Below, in pieces: positions 53,501-57,857 of a DNA stretch of 64,000 nt; the stretch's first letter is position 1; each line of letters begins with the position of its first letter. The position numbers and the translations under genes are program-made. Below the pieces are notes generated by a model. It was given only the letters and a program-made list of their open reading frames with translations, was not told the DNA's origin and searched no databases. This DNA is from Neoarius graeffei (Eukaryota; Chordata; Actinopteri; Siluriformes; Ariidae): assembly GCF_027579695.1 (NCBI RefSeq), contig NC_083592.1, forward strand, positions 31,949,461-32,013,460, read 5' to 3'.

Positions 53501-54606
53501 AGCATGTCTTCTGGTGTTAAATAGAAGCTTTTATTTAGGTACTCGTTGGCAAACTCCTTCAATAACTGGATATTACACAGTCTGTCTGCTACTGAGGTGA
53601 CTTCCTTCAAGCAAATATCTACAACAACAACAAAAAAAGATAAGGTTATCAAACAGGTGATGTAGTTAGTCATTTTTAAAAATCACACTTGCCAGCACTT
53701 ACACCCTCAGTGGCCACATTGTTAGGAACACCTTTACACCTGCCAATCTGCATTAAAAAAAATCATACAAATACATGCCAAGAGCTTCAGCTAACGTTCA
53801 CATCCAACATCAGAATGTTTGGGGAAGGGGTGTAATCTCATCAAAGCCACACAGGTGACCTTGGGAAAAAGTGACCTGGTCTTTTCCCAAGAGTCAGTCC
53901 AGTTTAGGCAATCCCAAGACCACTGTAGCCTCAGTTCTTGGTAGATAGGTGTGGAACACAGTGTGTGTTCTTTTGCTGTTGTAGTCCATCCAACTGAAGG
54001 TTCAGCATGTTGTGCATTCTGACATTCTTTTCTCTTCACCACCGTTGTAAAGAAAGTTTGAGTTACTGTAGACTTCCTGTATGTGAAAATCCCAGGAAAT
54101 CAGCAGTTTCTTGAAGTACTCAAAGCCATACTTGAAGCACCAACAACCATATTATGGTCAAAGTCACTGAGATCACATTCCCCCCAATTCAATGTTTGAT
54201 ATGAACACTAACACTTTTAAAATATGCCCTCATTTTATGCACTGAACTACTGGATAACTATTGCAATGAGCATGACTGAAGGTGTTCATCTTGTATCCAG
54301 TGAATGTATAATTGGTCAATATTTGCTTCCAAAAGACTACACATCCCCAGACAAAGGTATCTAGAGGAAAAAAAATAATGACCGTTCACATGAAAAGGCT
54401 ACAATAAACAAACTAAAATGTAGTCTACATCATGGAGAAGTATAAATCTATTTAGAGAGTGTACCATCAAGCTTCATGAGGTCTGGGCAGTAGTAGTGAA
54501 CCACAGTCAGTAGGGCAGCACCATCACACACATCCATTATCAGATCCTCCAGCAGGGGAAAGTGGGGAAGCTGATGGCCTGAGGCATGTTCTTGCCTATA
54601 GCGTAC
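15994..54606 (-). CDS. camsap1: camsap1, microtubule minus-end binding protein (13 exons, 5' incomplete)
   Basis: CAMSAP1 binds and stabilises free microtubule minus ends in the cytoplasm. Thirteen exons are visible: 54606-54465, 53618-53479, 53356-53260, 53110-52942, 21180-21089, 20982-20904, 20790-18552, 18472-18333, 18111-17909, 17460-17358, 17222-17113, 16558-16440, 16290-15994. All junctions are GT-AG and phases agree throughout. The lengths sum to 3930 nt, or 1309 codons plus a stop. Order: end of the CH domain, a Ser-rich linker, the CC1 region ([17 protein letters not shown]), a charged coiled coil and the C-terminal CKK domain. Resemblance to vertebrate CAMSAP1, rather than CAMSAP2 or 3, is strong along the linker ([30 protein letters not shown]). 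Teleosts have two camsap1 copies and I cannot tell which this is. The exons for the N-terminus are not in the 9.4 kb upstream within the window. Confidence 0.95.
16440..16558 (-). CDS. camsap1: camsap1 exon: CKK domain start
   Basis: Encodes [32 protein letters not shown] and NSILE, the first strand of the CKK domain. Boundaries are TATAG at 16559 and donor GAG|GTTTG at 16440. Confidence 0.95.
16628..16833. mobile_element. piggyBac-like MITE
   Basis: It is flanked by TTAA (16624-16627 and 16834-16837). The ends CCTCCTAGGGC and GGGCCTTAGGAGG are inverted. At about 206 bp, with TTAA duplication, it fits a piggyBac-type miniature element. It lies in the camsap1 intron between exons ending at 16558 and 17113, next to an (ATAA)n run (16561-16587). 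Confidence 0.75.
16861..17007. mobile_element. Tc1-type palindromic MITE
   Basis: The two halves are inverted copies: AGTTGCAGTCACAAGTTTAC at the left, with GCAAACTTCTGACTGCAACT at the right. They meet at about 16925, around an AATATTGG/CCAATATT motif. The ends match those of fish Tc1 elements. It sits in a camsap1 intron. Confidence 0.8.
17113..17222 (-). CDS. camsap1: camsap1 exon: pre-CKK linker
   Basis: Encodes [20 protein letters not shown] and [10 protein letters not shown]. It matches the CAMSAP1 linker before the CKK domain. Donor ACTG|GTAAG, acceptor AACAG. Confidence 0.93.
17358..17460 (-). CDS. camsap1: camsap1 exon: Ser-rich linker
   Basis: Encodes [20 protein letters not shown] and ADSVNSGG, close to the vertebrate CAMSAP1 segment with SAQSGSSLSLASAATTE. 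It is phase-compatible with both neighbours. Confidence 0.93.
17716..17795. repeat. Small inverted repeat in camsap1 intron
   Basis: ATCCCCTTCGGACA at about 17718 is mirrored by TGTCCGAAGGGG at about 17777, with a loop of about 45 bp. It may be a miniature transposon relic. Confidence 0.6.
17909..18111 (-). CDS. camsap1: camsap1 exon: basic coiled coil and Lys/Pro stretch
   Basis: Encodes a charged helix ([35 protein letters not shown]) and a basic [13 protein letters not shown] run. This is the coiled-coil region before the CKK domain in CAMSAP proteins. Confidence 0.95.
18333..18472 (-). CDS. camsap1: camsap1 exon: coiled-coil region
   Basis: Encodes [36 protein letters not shown] and SELKREEA, nearly identical in pattern to mammalian CAMSAP1. 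It begins directly after GMGFFFK of the large exon. Confidence 0.96.
18552..20790 (-). CDS. camsap1: camsap1 large exon: Ser-rich linker, CC1 region
   Basis: A single 2239-nt exon encoding 746 full codons, uninterrupted. It starts [15 protein letters not shown] after acceptor GACCAG and ends GMGFFFK. Recognisable blocks are SLASTVTPK, a phosphosite-rich low-complexity segment, [52 protein letters not shown] and the CC1 helix [19 protein letters not shown] followed by [11 protein letters not shown]. Further on come helical [20 protein letters not shown] and [12 protein letters not shown]. In CAMSAP1 the CC1 region binds spectrin and calmodulin. The MMMTEV stretch, where mammals have KKKMEAL, is a local difference. 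Its size and order match the long central exon of vertebrate CAMSAP genes. Confidence 0.96.
20904..20982 (-). CDS. camsap1: camsap1 exon: linker
   Basis: A 79-nt exon encoding [20 protein letters not shown] and SEKRQ, aligned with the CAMSAP1 RSNSLTRVDG...WPEKK segment. Donor CAGAG|GTATA. Confidence 0.93.
21089..21180 (-). CDS. camsap1: camsap1 exon after the 31.8-kb intron
   Basis: Encodes [20 protein letters not shown] and [10 protein letters not shown]. The match to CAMSAP1 FSPSHPLLPLRQKQQKS... is clear. Its first base completes a codon begun at 52942 (CA plus T), which ties the two halves of the gene together. Confidence 0.95.
21482..21547. repeat. (TA)n microsatellite
   Basis: About 66 bp of uninterrupted TA dinucleotide repeat in the giant camsap1 intron. 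Confidence 0.97.
21549..22360. mobile_element. Possible hAT-like non-autonomous element
   Basis: The left end CAGAGGCGATTCTAGAG and right end GCTGCGCACCTGTAG are loosely inverted, and GGGCCCCAAGCAG near the right mirrors TGGCCCCAAGC near the left as repeated blocks. A SINE lies inside. No transposase remains and the boundaries are tentative. Confidence 0.35.
21783..22160 (-). mobile_element. tRNA-headed SINE, copy 3
   Basis: A full copy on the minus strand with A- and B-boxes. A 13-bp target duplication GCATCATATAAAT lies at 21770-21782 and 22161-22173. Confidence 0.93.
22448..22810. repeat. 40-bp minisatellite with CTCF-like core
   Basis: Nearly nine head-to-tail copies of a 40-bp unit start at 22461, 22501, 22541 and so on to 22781. 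Each begins TGGCCAC[T/G]AGG[T/C]G and ends GGTAATTACT[A/G]ACAC. The four central copies are almost identical (CCACGAGGCGCTGCG), and the outer ones read CCACTAGG[T/C]GGTG. This gradient suggests recent unequal exchange in the centre. The motif resembles the core of a CTCF site. Confidence 0.95.
22811..24230. other. Intronic spacer
   Basis: Unique-looking AT-rich intron with no convincing coding frame. A 69-codon plus frame near 23861 has no known motif. Confidence 0.45.
24234..25828 (-). mobile_element. Tc1-type DNA transposon, near full length
   Basis: The inverted ends CAACCCCAATTCCAAAAAAG and CTTTTTTGGAATCGGGGTTG are flanked by TA at 24232-24233 and 25829-25830. The 1595-bp length matches fish Tc1 elements. 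The transposase is on the minus strand, in camsap1 sense. The left end's AATTCC versus the right end's GATTCC is the only clear difference between the outermost ends. Confidence 0.95.
24444..25466 (-). pseudogene. Tc1 transposase with two nonsense codons
   Basis: The full frame from ATG 25466 ([12 protein letters not shown]) to the stop at 24444 covers 341 codons, interrupted by TGA at codons 13 (25430-25428) and 24 (25397-25395). The remaining 309 residues from Met 25373 are open. They include the paired-like helix-turn-helix ([15 protein letters not shown]), the GRKT linker and the DDE domain, with WSDESKFE (first Asp), [11 protein letters not shown] (second Asp) and [15 protein letters not shown] (Glu, DD34E spacing). 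The transposase cuts at the TIRs and inserts at TA. Loss of the first helix makes this copy inactive, although the catalytic core looks intact. Confidence 0.93.
25831..26914. other. Intronic spacer with poly-A runs
   Basis: No gene seen. A run of about 30 As lies near 26370 and shorter ones at 26520 and 26775. The sequence around 26700 (GATGTAGCTTATGTAGTTTC) recurs at 27838. Confidence 0.5.
26927..27298 (-). mobile_element. tRNA-headed SINE, copy 4
   Basis: Minus-strand copy with A- and B-boxes. A 12-bp target duplication GTACAATAATAT lies at 26915-26926 and 27299-27310. It lacks one short GTGAATGTGA unit present in the other copies. Confidence 0.93.
27505..27828. repeat. Tandem duplicated ~200-bp segment
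   Basis: The block 27505-27635 recurs at 27703-27828, with shared GGTCTAAAAGTTATAACRTT and TTCATTATATAATGAGT motifs and about 85-90% similarity by eye. Its origin is unknown. Confidence 0.75.
28324..29016. mobile_element. MITE with CTACGTTCACACT termini
   Basis: The left end CTACGTTCACACTGCAAGGC and right end GCCTAGTGTGAACGTAG are inverted. The interior has repeated short ATCCGATTTTTT and GATCGGAT motifs and no transposase. It sits inside the left part of the 22.6-kb hAT element. Similar elements are common in fish; the superfamily is uncertain. Confidence 0.8.
29357..30121 (+). pseudogene. LINE endonuclease, 5' part
   Basis: An APE-type endonuclease: [33 protein letters not shown], then (other frame) [35 protein letters not shown] and [18 protein letters not shown]. 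The second Asp-Asn motif GDFNAK is intact. Frameshifts near 29600-29830 and a TGA near 30031 break it. It stops where the sushi-type Gypsy begins and resumes at 33094. Confidence 0.85.
30262..30302 (+). promoter_or_regulatory. LTR core promoter and predicted transcript start
   Basis: TATTTAA begins 31 bp before GTCAGATCGT (30293-30302). The latter is the exact complement of ACGATCTGAC just after the LTR (30723-30732). In the Tf1/sushi group the first bases of the mRNA prime reverse transcription, so the match places the transcript start at about 30293. Confidence 0.7.
30482..30574 (+). other. 5S rRNA-like segment in 5' LTR (same strand)
   Basis: Aligned from 5S position 1 without gaps, bases 30482-30574 follow the vertebrate 5S gene to about position 93. 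Position 50-64 (AGCTAAGCAGGGTCG, the A-box) is exact. GGCCTGGTCAGTACTTGG differs by one base, and GGATGGGAGACC of the C-box is exact. The first 45 positions are less similar. After position 93 similarity fades, and no run of four Ts follows within the LTR. Confidence 0.85.
30723..30732 (+). other. Self-priming primer binding site
   Basis: ACGATCTGAC, two bases inside the internal region, complements the predicted mRNA 5' end (30293-30302) for 10 of 10 bases. This is the self-priming layout of Tf1 and sushi elements, in place of a tRNA site. Confidence 0.75.
30737..31290 (+). pseudogene. Sushi-type gag, truncated, with amber codon
   Basis: ATG 30737 ([20 protein letters not shown]) starts a typical sushi Gag with [49 protein letters not shown] and [16 protein letters not shown]. 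An in-frame TAG sits at codon 38 (30848-30850). At about 31290 the frame runs straight into out-of-frame integrase sequence, so the zinc knuckle and the pol domains up to integrase are gone. Gag forms the particle; this copy would not make one. Confidence 0.85.
31291..32397 (+). CDS. Integrase C-terminal two thirds (sushi type)
   Basis: The open frame starts inside the integrase core at [19 protein letters not shown], past the zinc-binding domain and the first catalytic Asp. The second Asp ([15 protein letters not shown]) and the Glu ([13 protein letters not shown]) are present. The GPY/F-type domain ([34 protein letters not shown]) follows. The expected chromodomain after [10 protein letters not shown] is lost, replaced by a basic, shifted sequence, and the frame ends with an acidic [18 protein letters not shown]. 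Without the first Asp and the N-terminal domain it cannot be an active integrase. Confidence 0.85.
   Translation, partial: YDRFSKMAHFVPLPKLPSAKETAQIVLQHVFHIHGLPKDIVSDRGPQFASSFWKEFCHLLGATASLTSGFRPQSNGQSERTNQELEKALRCMASRDPKAWSEHLLWVEYSHNSLTSSATGLSPFHCVYGYQPPLFPSQEGEVTCLAALTYARRCRRTWSQARAALLRSVTSYSTGANRRRTPAPTYRVGQKVWLSAKDLPLQVESRKLAPRFVGPFPIQRIISQSAVRLRLPKSMRVHPTFHVSKIKPVHESPLVPAAPPPRLIDGGPVYSVRQLLKSRCRGRAGGRRGWTDKAGSQRVADCHRLHPDQPSIRRGRRRGSHRADPLPDPAPAPAPDTEPNPGRGSLDDDSSDVEEGAEAMDTDRSEEF
32484..33088 (+). repeat. 3' LTR of the sushi-type element
   Basis: A copy of the 5' LTR with scattered substitutions and a duplicated GATAACCT unit near 32690. It keeps TATTTAA, the predicted start GTCAGATCGT and AATAAA. 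Confidence 0.95.
32851..32943 (+). other. 5S rRNA-like segment in 3' LTR
   Basis: Same segment as in the 5' LTR. It differs at few places, such as CAGGGTCAGG for CAGGGTCGGG. The A-box and C-box cores are retained. Confidence 0.85.
33094..33605 (+). pseudogene. LINE endonuclease end and linker
   Basis: Continues the LINE after the Gypsy insertion: [39 protein letters not shown] (the catalytic SDHH), then a linker up to [14 protein letters not shown] stop after about 33267 and frameshifts break it. It resumes at 43686 after the retrovirus. Confidence 0.85.
33606..34038 (+). repeat. ERV 5' LTR
   Basis: Starts TGTGAAGGAAATTTAG and ends TTCCATTACA. AATAAATAA near 33977 may serve as poly(A) signal. 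It is about 29 bp shorter than the 3' LTR because a piece near GCGAGCACG is absent. Confidence 0.95.
34042..34059 (+). other. ERV primer binding site, tRNA-Asn type
   Basis: TGGCGTCCCTGGGTGGGC, 3 bp after the LTR, is complementary to the 3' end of vertebrate tRNA-Asn (GTT), as I recall that tRNA, over all 18 bases. Confidence 0.85.
34060..34869 (+). other. ERV leader region
   Basis: No open frame belonging to the virus is recognised. Minus-strand frames of about 110 codons here show no motif. The retroviral leader probably continues to about 34868, where foreign repeats begin. Confidence 0.4.
34870..34968 (-). mobile_element. SINE fragment (tRNA head only)
   Basis: The last 100 bp of the minus-strand SINE family (its head with B- and A-box sequence) are present; the body is missing. 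An (AAT)n microsatellite follows at 34975-35022. Confidence 0.85.
34975..35022. repeat. (AAT)n microsatellite
   Basis: About 16 trinucleotide repeats, directly after the SINE head fragment in the ERV leader. Confidence 0.95.
35055..35320. repeat. Foldback MITE (~115-bp arms)
   Basis: AATCCCAAACGGCTCCTGG at about 35068 is mirrored by CCAGGAGCCGTTTGGGATT near 35297. The arms meet around TTAATTATTATTAAC. The inner sequence CTACTGTAGAAGCC and its inverse are nearly perfect. Confidence 0.9.
35335..35640. repeat. Simple repeats beside the RYK-like exon
   Basis: (ATCC)n at about 35350-35378, (CA)n at about 35565-35596 and again at 35635-35655, and a poly-C run at 35619-35634. On the minus strand the CA runs begin shortly after the exon's splice donor, as intron sequence would. 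Confidence 0.85.
35664..35889 (-). pseudogene. ryk: RYK-like first exon (signal peptide) inside the ERV
   Basis: On the minus strand an open frame from ATG 35889, or more likely the in-frame ATG 35844 ([14 protein letters not shown]), gives a strong signal peptide ([18 protein letters not shown]). It ends [15 protein letters not shown] at a splice donor CTGG|GTGAGT (35664-35663). The end matches the exon-1 boundary of the Wnt co-receptor RYK, where vertebrates have YLSEDEVRRLIG before LDAELYY. No second exon is present. The GC-rich sequence upstream (35890-36060) resembles a promoter and 5' UTR. The piece carries intron sequence, so it came from genomic DNA or antisense RNA, not spliced RYK mRNA. 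The family call is from memory. Confidence 0.6.
36061..36470. other. Promoter-like region and ERV leader end
   Basis: Contains GC-rich and CTAGCTAGCTAG-type sequence near 36085 and a poly-C run at 36257-36270. It is probably the upstream flank of the RYK-like exon, then the ERV leader resumes. The junction is not visible. Confidence 0.35.
36475..37735 (+). pseudogene. ERV gag, frameshifted
   Basis: Begins around an ATG at 36509 whose N-terminus starts MGN, like a myristoylated retroviral Gag, but this frame ends after about 24 codons. The rest is spread over three frames: a matrix-like segment (to about 36891), a Pro-rich segment and a capsid-like segment with short matches at 37200-37520 and 37424-37735. 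Gag assembles the particle. The shifts make it non-functional. A poly-C run at 37018-37031 is a likely slippage site. Confidence 0.8.
37725..37982 (+). pseudogene. ERV nucleocapsid zinc knuckle
   Basis: A basic Gly/Arg-rich run is followed by a CX2CX4HX4C knuckle at 37890-37931 ([14 protein letters not shown]), the RNA-binding part of Gag. It terminates at 37980. Confidence 0.85.
38190..38560 (+). pseudogene. ERV protease
   Basis: The sequence around 38250-38280 gives a retroviral aspartic-protease active site of the D-S-G kind (LVDSGVGHS), followed about 60 residues on by an [12 protein letters not shown] block that corresponds to the family's C-terminal part. It is in the same frame as most of the following pol. 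The start is frameshifted. Confidence 0.75.
38560..39590 (+). pseudogene. ERV pol: reverse transcriptase N-terminal part
   Basis: The frame to 39133 encodes a poorly conserved pol segment, and 39315-39590 has the start of a gammaretrovirus-type reverse transcriptase ([35 protein letters not shown]). The palm region with the catalytic Asp pair is absent. After about 39590 the sequence jumps to the connection domain. This internal loss alone makes the enzyme inactive. Confidence 0.85.
39610..40480 (+). pseudogene. ERV connection and RNase H domains
   Basis: 39610-40316 holds the connection segment and the start of RNase H, including [13 protein letters not shown] (catalytic Asp) and [11 protein letters not shown] (catalytic Glu). 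A frameshift near 40290 continues RNase H in another frame to about 40480 ([13 protein letters not shown]). Confidence 0.85.
40500..41745 (+). pseudogene. ERV integrase
   Basis: The N-terminal HHCC zinc-binding domain lies at 40699-40860 (the CC pair in CKQCLIC). The catalytic core has Asp in QMDFVEL, Asp in SSDNGTPF and Glu in GAVERKNGS, all present. A frameshift at about 40975 falls after the first Asp. The C-terminal domain reads to 41570 (DWIVVKDF) and then shifts; the other frame gives a tail containing [12 protein letters not shown], typical of gammaretrovirus-type integrase. The enzyme would join viral DNA to the host genome; here it is broken in at least two places. Confidence 0.88.
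41937..42551 (+). mobile_element. hAT-like non-autonomous element in the ERV
   Basis: An exact 8-bp target duplication CAATACAC lies at 41929-41936 and 42552-42559. The ends TAGCCTGGG and CCAGACTAA are imperfect inverted termini. It is 615 bp long and holds a fragment of a helicase-like coding sequence (42180-42386). Confidence 0.8.
42180..42386 (+). CDS. RecQ-like helicase fragment in the hAT-like element
   Basis: A 68-residue frame from ATG 42180 ([18 protein letters not shown]) contains a Q-motif-like [20 protein letters not shown] and a Walker A box [16 protein letters not shown], as in RecQ family helicases. It then diverges (SRHIRQRKE) and stops, so motifs II-VI are missing. It lies wholly inside the 615-bp element, so it is probably a captured or shortened transposon-borne gene and not a host exon. 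Confidence 0.65.
   Translation: MEQRQAFNTAVDAVLKAFNGKFSLKTEQRAALEVFIERKDVFALLPTGFGKSLIYQLAPSRHIRQRKE
42604..42864 (+). pseudogene. ERV env leader
   Basis: The frame from ATG 42604 has a hydrophobic membrane-anchor-type signal (about residues 10-32) followed by a short extracellular start. The receptor-binding and most of the fusion subunit are missing after about residue 70, so this is only the leader of a deleted env. Confidence 0.7.
42858..42995 (+). pseudogene. ERV env cytoplasmic tail
   Basis: Directly after the leader the frame reads [10 protein letters not shown] and then an acidic, Pro-rich tail ([18 protein letters not shown]) with a stop at 42993-42995, consistent with the end of a retroviral Env. 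The whole surface subunit and most of the transmembrane subunit between are gone. Confidence 0.6.
43211..43219 (+). other. ERV polypurine tract
   Basis: AGGGGGAAA directly before the 3' LTR start at 43220; it primes plus-strand DNA synthesis. Confidence 0.9.
43220..43681 (+). repeat. ERV 3' LTR
   Basis: TGTGAAGG...ATTACA. High identity to the 5' LTR apart from an additional stretch near 43542-43570. Confidence 0.95.
43686..44400 (+). pseudogene. LINE reverse transcriptase, N-terminal part
   Basis: Continues the [93 protein letters not shown], then (frame change, TGA at 44149) [27 protein letters not shown] and [16 protein letters not shown] (first catalytic Asp). It stops at the Penelope insertion, whose target is ACCCTCTCTGGAA. 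Confidence 0.88.
44578..45621 (-). pseudogene. Penelope GIY-YIG endonuclease, left copy
   Basis: The frame continues the reverse transcriptase after its catalytic Asp pair: [40 protein letters not shown] and [11 protein letters not shown]. The GIY-YIG domain follows, with [12 protein letters not shown] and [20 protein letters not shown], then a C-terminal [20 protein letters not shown] (catalytic Glu region). In Penelope elements this nuclease nicks the target. It is open over 347 residues, but its upstream half is separated by the inserted transposon. Confidence 0.88.
45626..47086. mobile_element. DNA transposon splitting the Penelope RT catalytic motif
   Basis: A 7-bp duplication CACATAT (45619-45625, 47087-47093) flanks 1461 bp. 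Near-terminal inverted sequence GAATCCAGGGACACATGTC at about 45639 and its inverse at about 47059-47077. The interior encodes nothing recognisable and carries a smaller nested MITE at about 46097-46434. Superfamily unknown. Confidence 0.8.
46097..46434. mobile_element. Nested MITE
   Basis: AAGCCTCGGTCACAACCGG at the left and TGGTTGTGACCTAGGCTT at the right are inverted ends. The interior repeats CGGCCG and CACACGG-type motifs. It is the innermost level of the nest. Confidence 0.75.
47094..47734 (-). pseudogene. Penelope reverse transcriptase
   Basis: Typical Penelope reverse transcriptase: [60 protein letters not shown] and HWFRYV. Here the frame meets the inserted transposon just before the Asp-Asp pair, which lies in the piece starting at 45621. 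The N-terminal third is missing, because at about 47700 the sequence turns into the inverted right arm. Confidence 0.9.
47678..48457 (+). pseudogene. Penelope GIY-YIG endonuclease, right (inverted) copy
   Basis: An inverted copy of the left arm's coding sequence, from [20 protein letters not shown] to the C-terminus, open over 259 residues. It has the same GIY-YIG motifs ([15 protein letters not shown]) and differs at only a few residues from the left copy. The reverse transcriptase part is absent on this side. Confidence 0.88.
48677..49725 (+). pseudogene. LINE reverse transcriptase C-terminal part and tail
   Basis: After the Penelope element the LINE resumes: [40 protein letters not shown], then after a frame change [18 protein letters not shown] (catalytic FADD), [30 protein letters not shown] and [12 protein letters not shown]. 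The tail includes [30 protein letters not shown] and GLCPQRGS-like ending. Several frameshifts (48890, 49370). Confidence 0.88.
49888..50160 (+). pseudogene. ISL2EU-like protein fragment
   Basis: A degenerate frame reads [20 protein letters not shown], a stop, then [12 protein letters not shown] and, after a shift, [21 protein letters not shown]. The order resembles the conserved block of ISL2EU-type proteins (compare 10689-11036). A CTC...H pattern after it may be the SWIM finger. It belongs to the right part of the 22.6-kb hAT element or to a small insertion in it. Confidence 0.45.
50931..51302 (+). mobile_element. tRNA-headed SINE, copy 5
   Basis: Full copy with A- and B-boxes. A 13-bp target duplication ATGAACAATTGTG lies at 50918-50930 and 51303-51315. 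Confidence 0.93.
51316..52941. other. 3.2-kb-nearest intron flank of camsap1
   Basis: AT-rich intron with no convincing gene or TE boundary. A poly-A run at 52593-52611 and TTCTAGAACC-type motifs (51586) stand out. Confidence 0.4.
52942..53110 (-). CDS. camsap1: camsap1 exon: linker after the CH domain
   Basis: Encodes [46 protein letters not shown]; matches the CAMSAP1 linker. Donor CCTCA|GTAAGT opens the 31.8-kb intron. Confidence 0.96.
53260..53356 (-). CDS. camsap1: camsap1 exon: CH domain end
   Basis: Encodes [32 protein letters not shown]; the conserved last helix of the CAMSAP CH domain. Phase agrees on both sides. Confidence 0.97.
53479..53618 (-). CDS. camsap1: camsap1 exon: CH domain
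   Basis: Encodes [46 protein letters not shown]. The CH domain of CAMSAP proteins is a calponin-homology fold. Confidence 0.97.
53619..54464. other. camsap1 intron
   Basis: No gene seen. The segment near 53705-54180 (TGGCCACATTGTTAGGAACACC) has a fish-repeat look but no termini I can define. Confidence 0.4.
54465..54606 (-). CDS. camsap1: camsap1 exon: CH domain start
   Basis: Encodes [47 protein letters not shown]. It aligns with mammalian VRYRREH...FPLLEDLMRDG. It is the most 5' exon found. Confidence 0.95.
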
Positions 54607-56160
54607 CTGAATAGGTAAGAGAAGAGACTGGAACAGGGCAGCTTGACCAAAAAGCTCTAACTGAACTTAAACTGACTTCAACTGACAATGGCTATCACAA
54701 TATGGCTTTCATATACTGCCACATAAAGCTTTTAAAAAGAACACCACCTTTAATTAAACTCTTAATAATTAGAATTTTATTCACAACAGGTATCAACTTG
54801 GCTGCATAGCTATAACAGAACTAACTTGGCTCATATGGAGTGCATAGCCCTGAGGAAGTATATATATTATACAGTCCCCTCAAAAAATATTGCAATAGCA
54901 AGTTCAGTAATTTGCTTTTTTTTTTTTTAATTAAATACTGAAAAGGAGGGGGGGGGAGAGAAGTGATGGCTGGTACATGCATATGGATACGTGCAAGTTG
55001 ACATTAAGCTGGAAAGCGTGCATCTAAAATAAATAAATAAATAAATAAATGGGGGAAGAAAAAAGGGGGATGACAAATATACATATTAAAAAGACCTAGA
55101 CAGCATCAGAAGGTGGACACAAAGTCATTACTCCATTTTACTTAAGATCTGCAAGAGATGTTTTTGTCAGAATATTCTTAATTTGTTTAAAATGAGGTCA
55201 CATTTGTACAGCATTTTCAAATGACATTTGAATAGGTGAGCTCAGGGAAGCTTTTGTTTATTAACACAGCTGAATTATTGCACTATAATTTGAAAGATTT
55301 TGATTCCAAAACAAACAAAAACAAGCGTTGCCAGGCAAAACAAATCTCGCCTGGTAGCACTCATCATGAATATATGAAGGAAGATATTGCGAAAAAAATA
55401 AGTACCCTTTGGGTACATATGGCTCCTGCTTATAAATAAAATTGTTTTCTGATACCATGTCCATACAATAAATATAGTATATATATTTACTCTATGAGGC
55501 AGTAGCCACAAAAATGAAGCGTTATCCAAAAACGAACAATTAAAAAAAAAATCACAGAAGTAAAAATACCAAGTGTCTGTACTTTATATTATTCTACTCT
55601 TACAGTTTTTGAAACTGAAACCTCCGAACCGAGGCTGACACGCCACACCATCGCCATAACCAAAACTCTTATTTCCCAGAAATGGCCCGGCACTAGAGCT
55701 CAGTGGAACGTACTTTCCCTCTGTAATAAGCATAAACATGTCTGAAAGCGATTTCTTTAGTCTAGTGCATTTATTTAGAATGGTGAACCAAATTGTATAC
55801 AGTCACCGGCCATTTTGATCAGAACACGTGTATGAGCATGCACAGCGTGTGATTGTTAGACTTTTACATTCTTACAGCACGATGACATAGTGGCTAGCGC
55901 CTGTATATGAGGCAGTAGCCACAACAAAAATGATTTTGACCTTTCTGGTGACCTTGACCGGATGACCCTCAAATTGTTGGAGGTTCTATCTCAGACCAAT
56001 ACCCATCTATCCTGAAAGTTTCATTAAGCTTGATCCAGCCATTTTCCCATATCATTGTTAACAAAAACACAAAGAAACAAACAAAGAAACCTGACCAAAA
56101 ACAATACCTCGCCCCCTAGTGGACTCTGTCCCAGGTGAGGTAAAAAGGAAACTGAAAGCT
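54607..56160. other. camsap1 intron, no further exon seen
   Basis: Simple (AAAT)n near 55030, poly-A/T runs and a repeated ATGAGGCAGTAGCCACAA phrase at 55493 and 55908. I searched by eye for the preceding CAMSAP exon (CH-domain start, KLKQQLLES-like) and did not see it. Confidence 0.4.
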
Positions 56161-56163
56161 TAA

Positions 56164-57422
56164 AGGTCCCATGGCATGAAATTTTCACTTTCTGAGGTTT
56201 AACATTAAAATGAGTTCCTCTGACCTTCTTAAGTCACCCCAGTGGCTAGAAATTTCATAATGTGTAAACCAAACTATGCCCAACATTTGAGAATGGCGCG
56301 TCAAAACGGCGCGTTGATAAGCTCTTCCCTTTACTACGTCAGCAAGGGAGATGATCCCCACGCCCCCCTCTGGATTCCCACCCACTGTATGGATTGCCCC
56401 GCCCAGTTGTAGTGAGGAGACCATAGAGGACACAACAACATGGCATCACCTAAGCGAGCGAAACATGGAAATTGCACTGTACATGGATGTGACAACACAG
56501 AAAAGAATCTGTTTTTACTGCCGACGGGAGAGCCCCTGAAGACGCAGTGGCTTAATTTTATTTACTTCAATAATACGCCGTCGAGTCTACCTAAGACGGT
56601 GTATGTTTGTCGGAAGCATTTTCCTGAGGAATGTTTCCACAACTTGGGACAGTACAGGGCAGGTTTTGCACATCAACTGTCACTGAAGCCTGGGTCCGTA
56701 CCAAGCATCCCTGCCACATCAGCAACAAACACCGAACAAGTAAGTGTATAACTGGTCGTTTTGCCATGTTTTAAAATCGGTGTGTTAGCCTAGCAATGGC
56801 TACATTAGCTGTGCAGCTAACCACTTCCTGCAGTTAGCCAGGTAATCTGCGCTACAAAACTAAAGAGCATGCAGCATGCTCTGTTAAACTGAGTTTAGTC
56901 TGGAAATTGACTGTAACTTATGAGCTTATGTTTGACTATTGCTCTGCAATGCATGTCTTCTGTTGGATAAGCGATATGTTGCTGTAGTTGCTGCTTCTAT
57001 CCTCTTTGTTTATGGAGTGCGTGTTCAAGCCTAGGGTATTATACGTTCGTAAACTACCACTCCGAACACTCTCACTCTCTGTTCTCTGTGTCACGTTGAG
57101 TTTACGAAAGGAGTCCGAGGGAGAACGGGGTTTTGTCTTAGCAGCGTGGCTACAGGCGCTGATAGCAGCGAGTATGTGTGTGCGCAGCTTGGTCAAGCCC
57201 CTTCCCCTCCCCCCATGGCCCACCCCCACCCTCTACCCTTCCCCTCCTCCTGCTTCTCATTAGCAAAACGACGCACTGGGAAAAGCGCTGAAATGGGGCT
57301 TTCTCCCAGGAGGCTATTATTTATGTGCTGAGGGTTCATTTCGAGAAAGGCTGCGGATATAACATCCGGAAGCCTCCACGAGCCCGTTTAAAGCATCAAC
57401 AAACCACCATGCCATGGGACCT
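56164..57422 (+). mobile_element. Kolobok-type DNA transposon
   Basis: Flanked by TTAA (56160-56163, 57423-57426). The ends AGGTCCCATGGCATG and CATGCCATGGGACCT are perfect inverted repeats. A THAP-domain exon lies at 56440-56739. TTAA target plus THAP is the mark of Kolobok elements. The 1259-bp length and the lack of a DDE domain make it an internally deleted copy. Confidence 0.85.
56440..56739 (+). CDS. THAP zinc-finger exon of Kolobok
   Basis: Starts MASPKRAKHGNCTVHGCDNT. The C2CH THAP pattern is visible: C-X4-C (CTVHGC) near residues 12-17, W at WLNFIYF, then P and C-X2-H in VCRKHFPEECF. The domain binds the transposon ends. It ends at a splice donor CAA|GTAAGT (56739-56740). The catalytic exons are missing in this copy, so the frame remains but the enzyme does not. 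Confidence 0.8.
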
Positions 57423-57512
57423 TTAAGGTCTGGCCAGTCAAACAGAGGGAGTTAAATTAGGACAGAAATGAATGTAATGTAAACAGGTCACTTAAAATCA
57501 TTTAAATGCTGG

Positions 57513-57773
57513 TTAGGTATGTAACTGTGGTTCTATGAAGGAGTGGAAGACTGCCAGAGGCCATTGACAGACTAGTGGAATTCCTCATGCACTCGCGCAC
57601 TGGTCAAGAAACATGTATAAACTTCTGCCATCATGTGACCATGATGCCACAAGACAATATAAATACCAGTACGCAGGTCATGACATTCTCAAATGGTCAT
57701 TCTTATCCTTTTGAGTGACAGATACTCTGGGGGTCTTCCACTCCTTCATAGAACCACGGTTACATACGTAACC
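57513..57773. repeat. Foldback terminal structure of the DIRS-like element
   Basis: GTTCTATGAAGGAGTGGAAG at about 57530 is mirrored by TTCCACTCCTTCATAGAAC at about 57736. The arms are about 35-40 bp and include ACATACGTAACC. Confidence 0.85.
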
Positions 57774-57857
57774 AGTGTTCTATTTCAGTCCTTACAGATC
57801 GCCAGAGACAATCGATAGACTAGTGGAAGACGTATGCCAACCACGTTACAAGGAAGC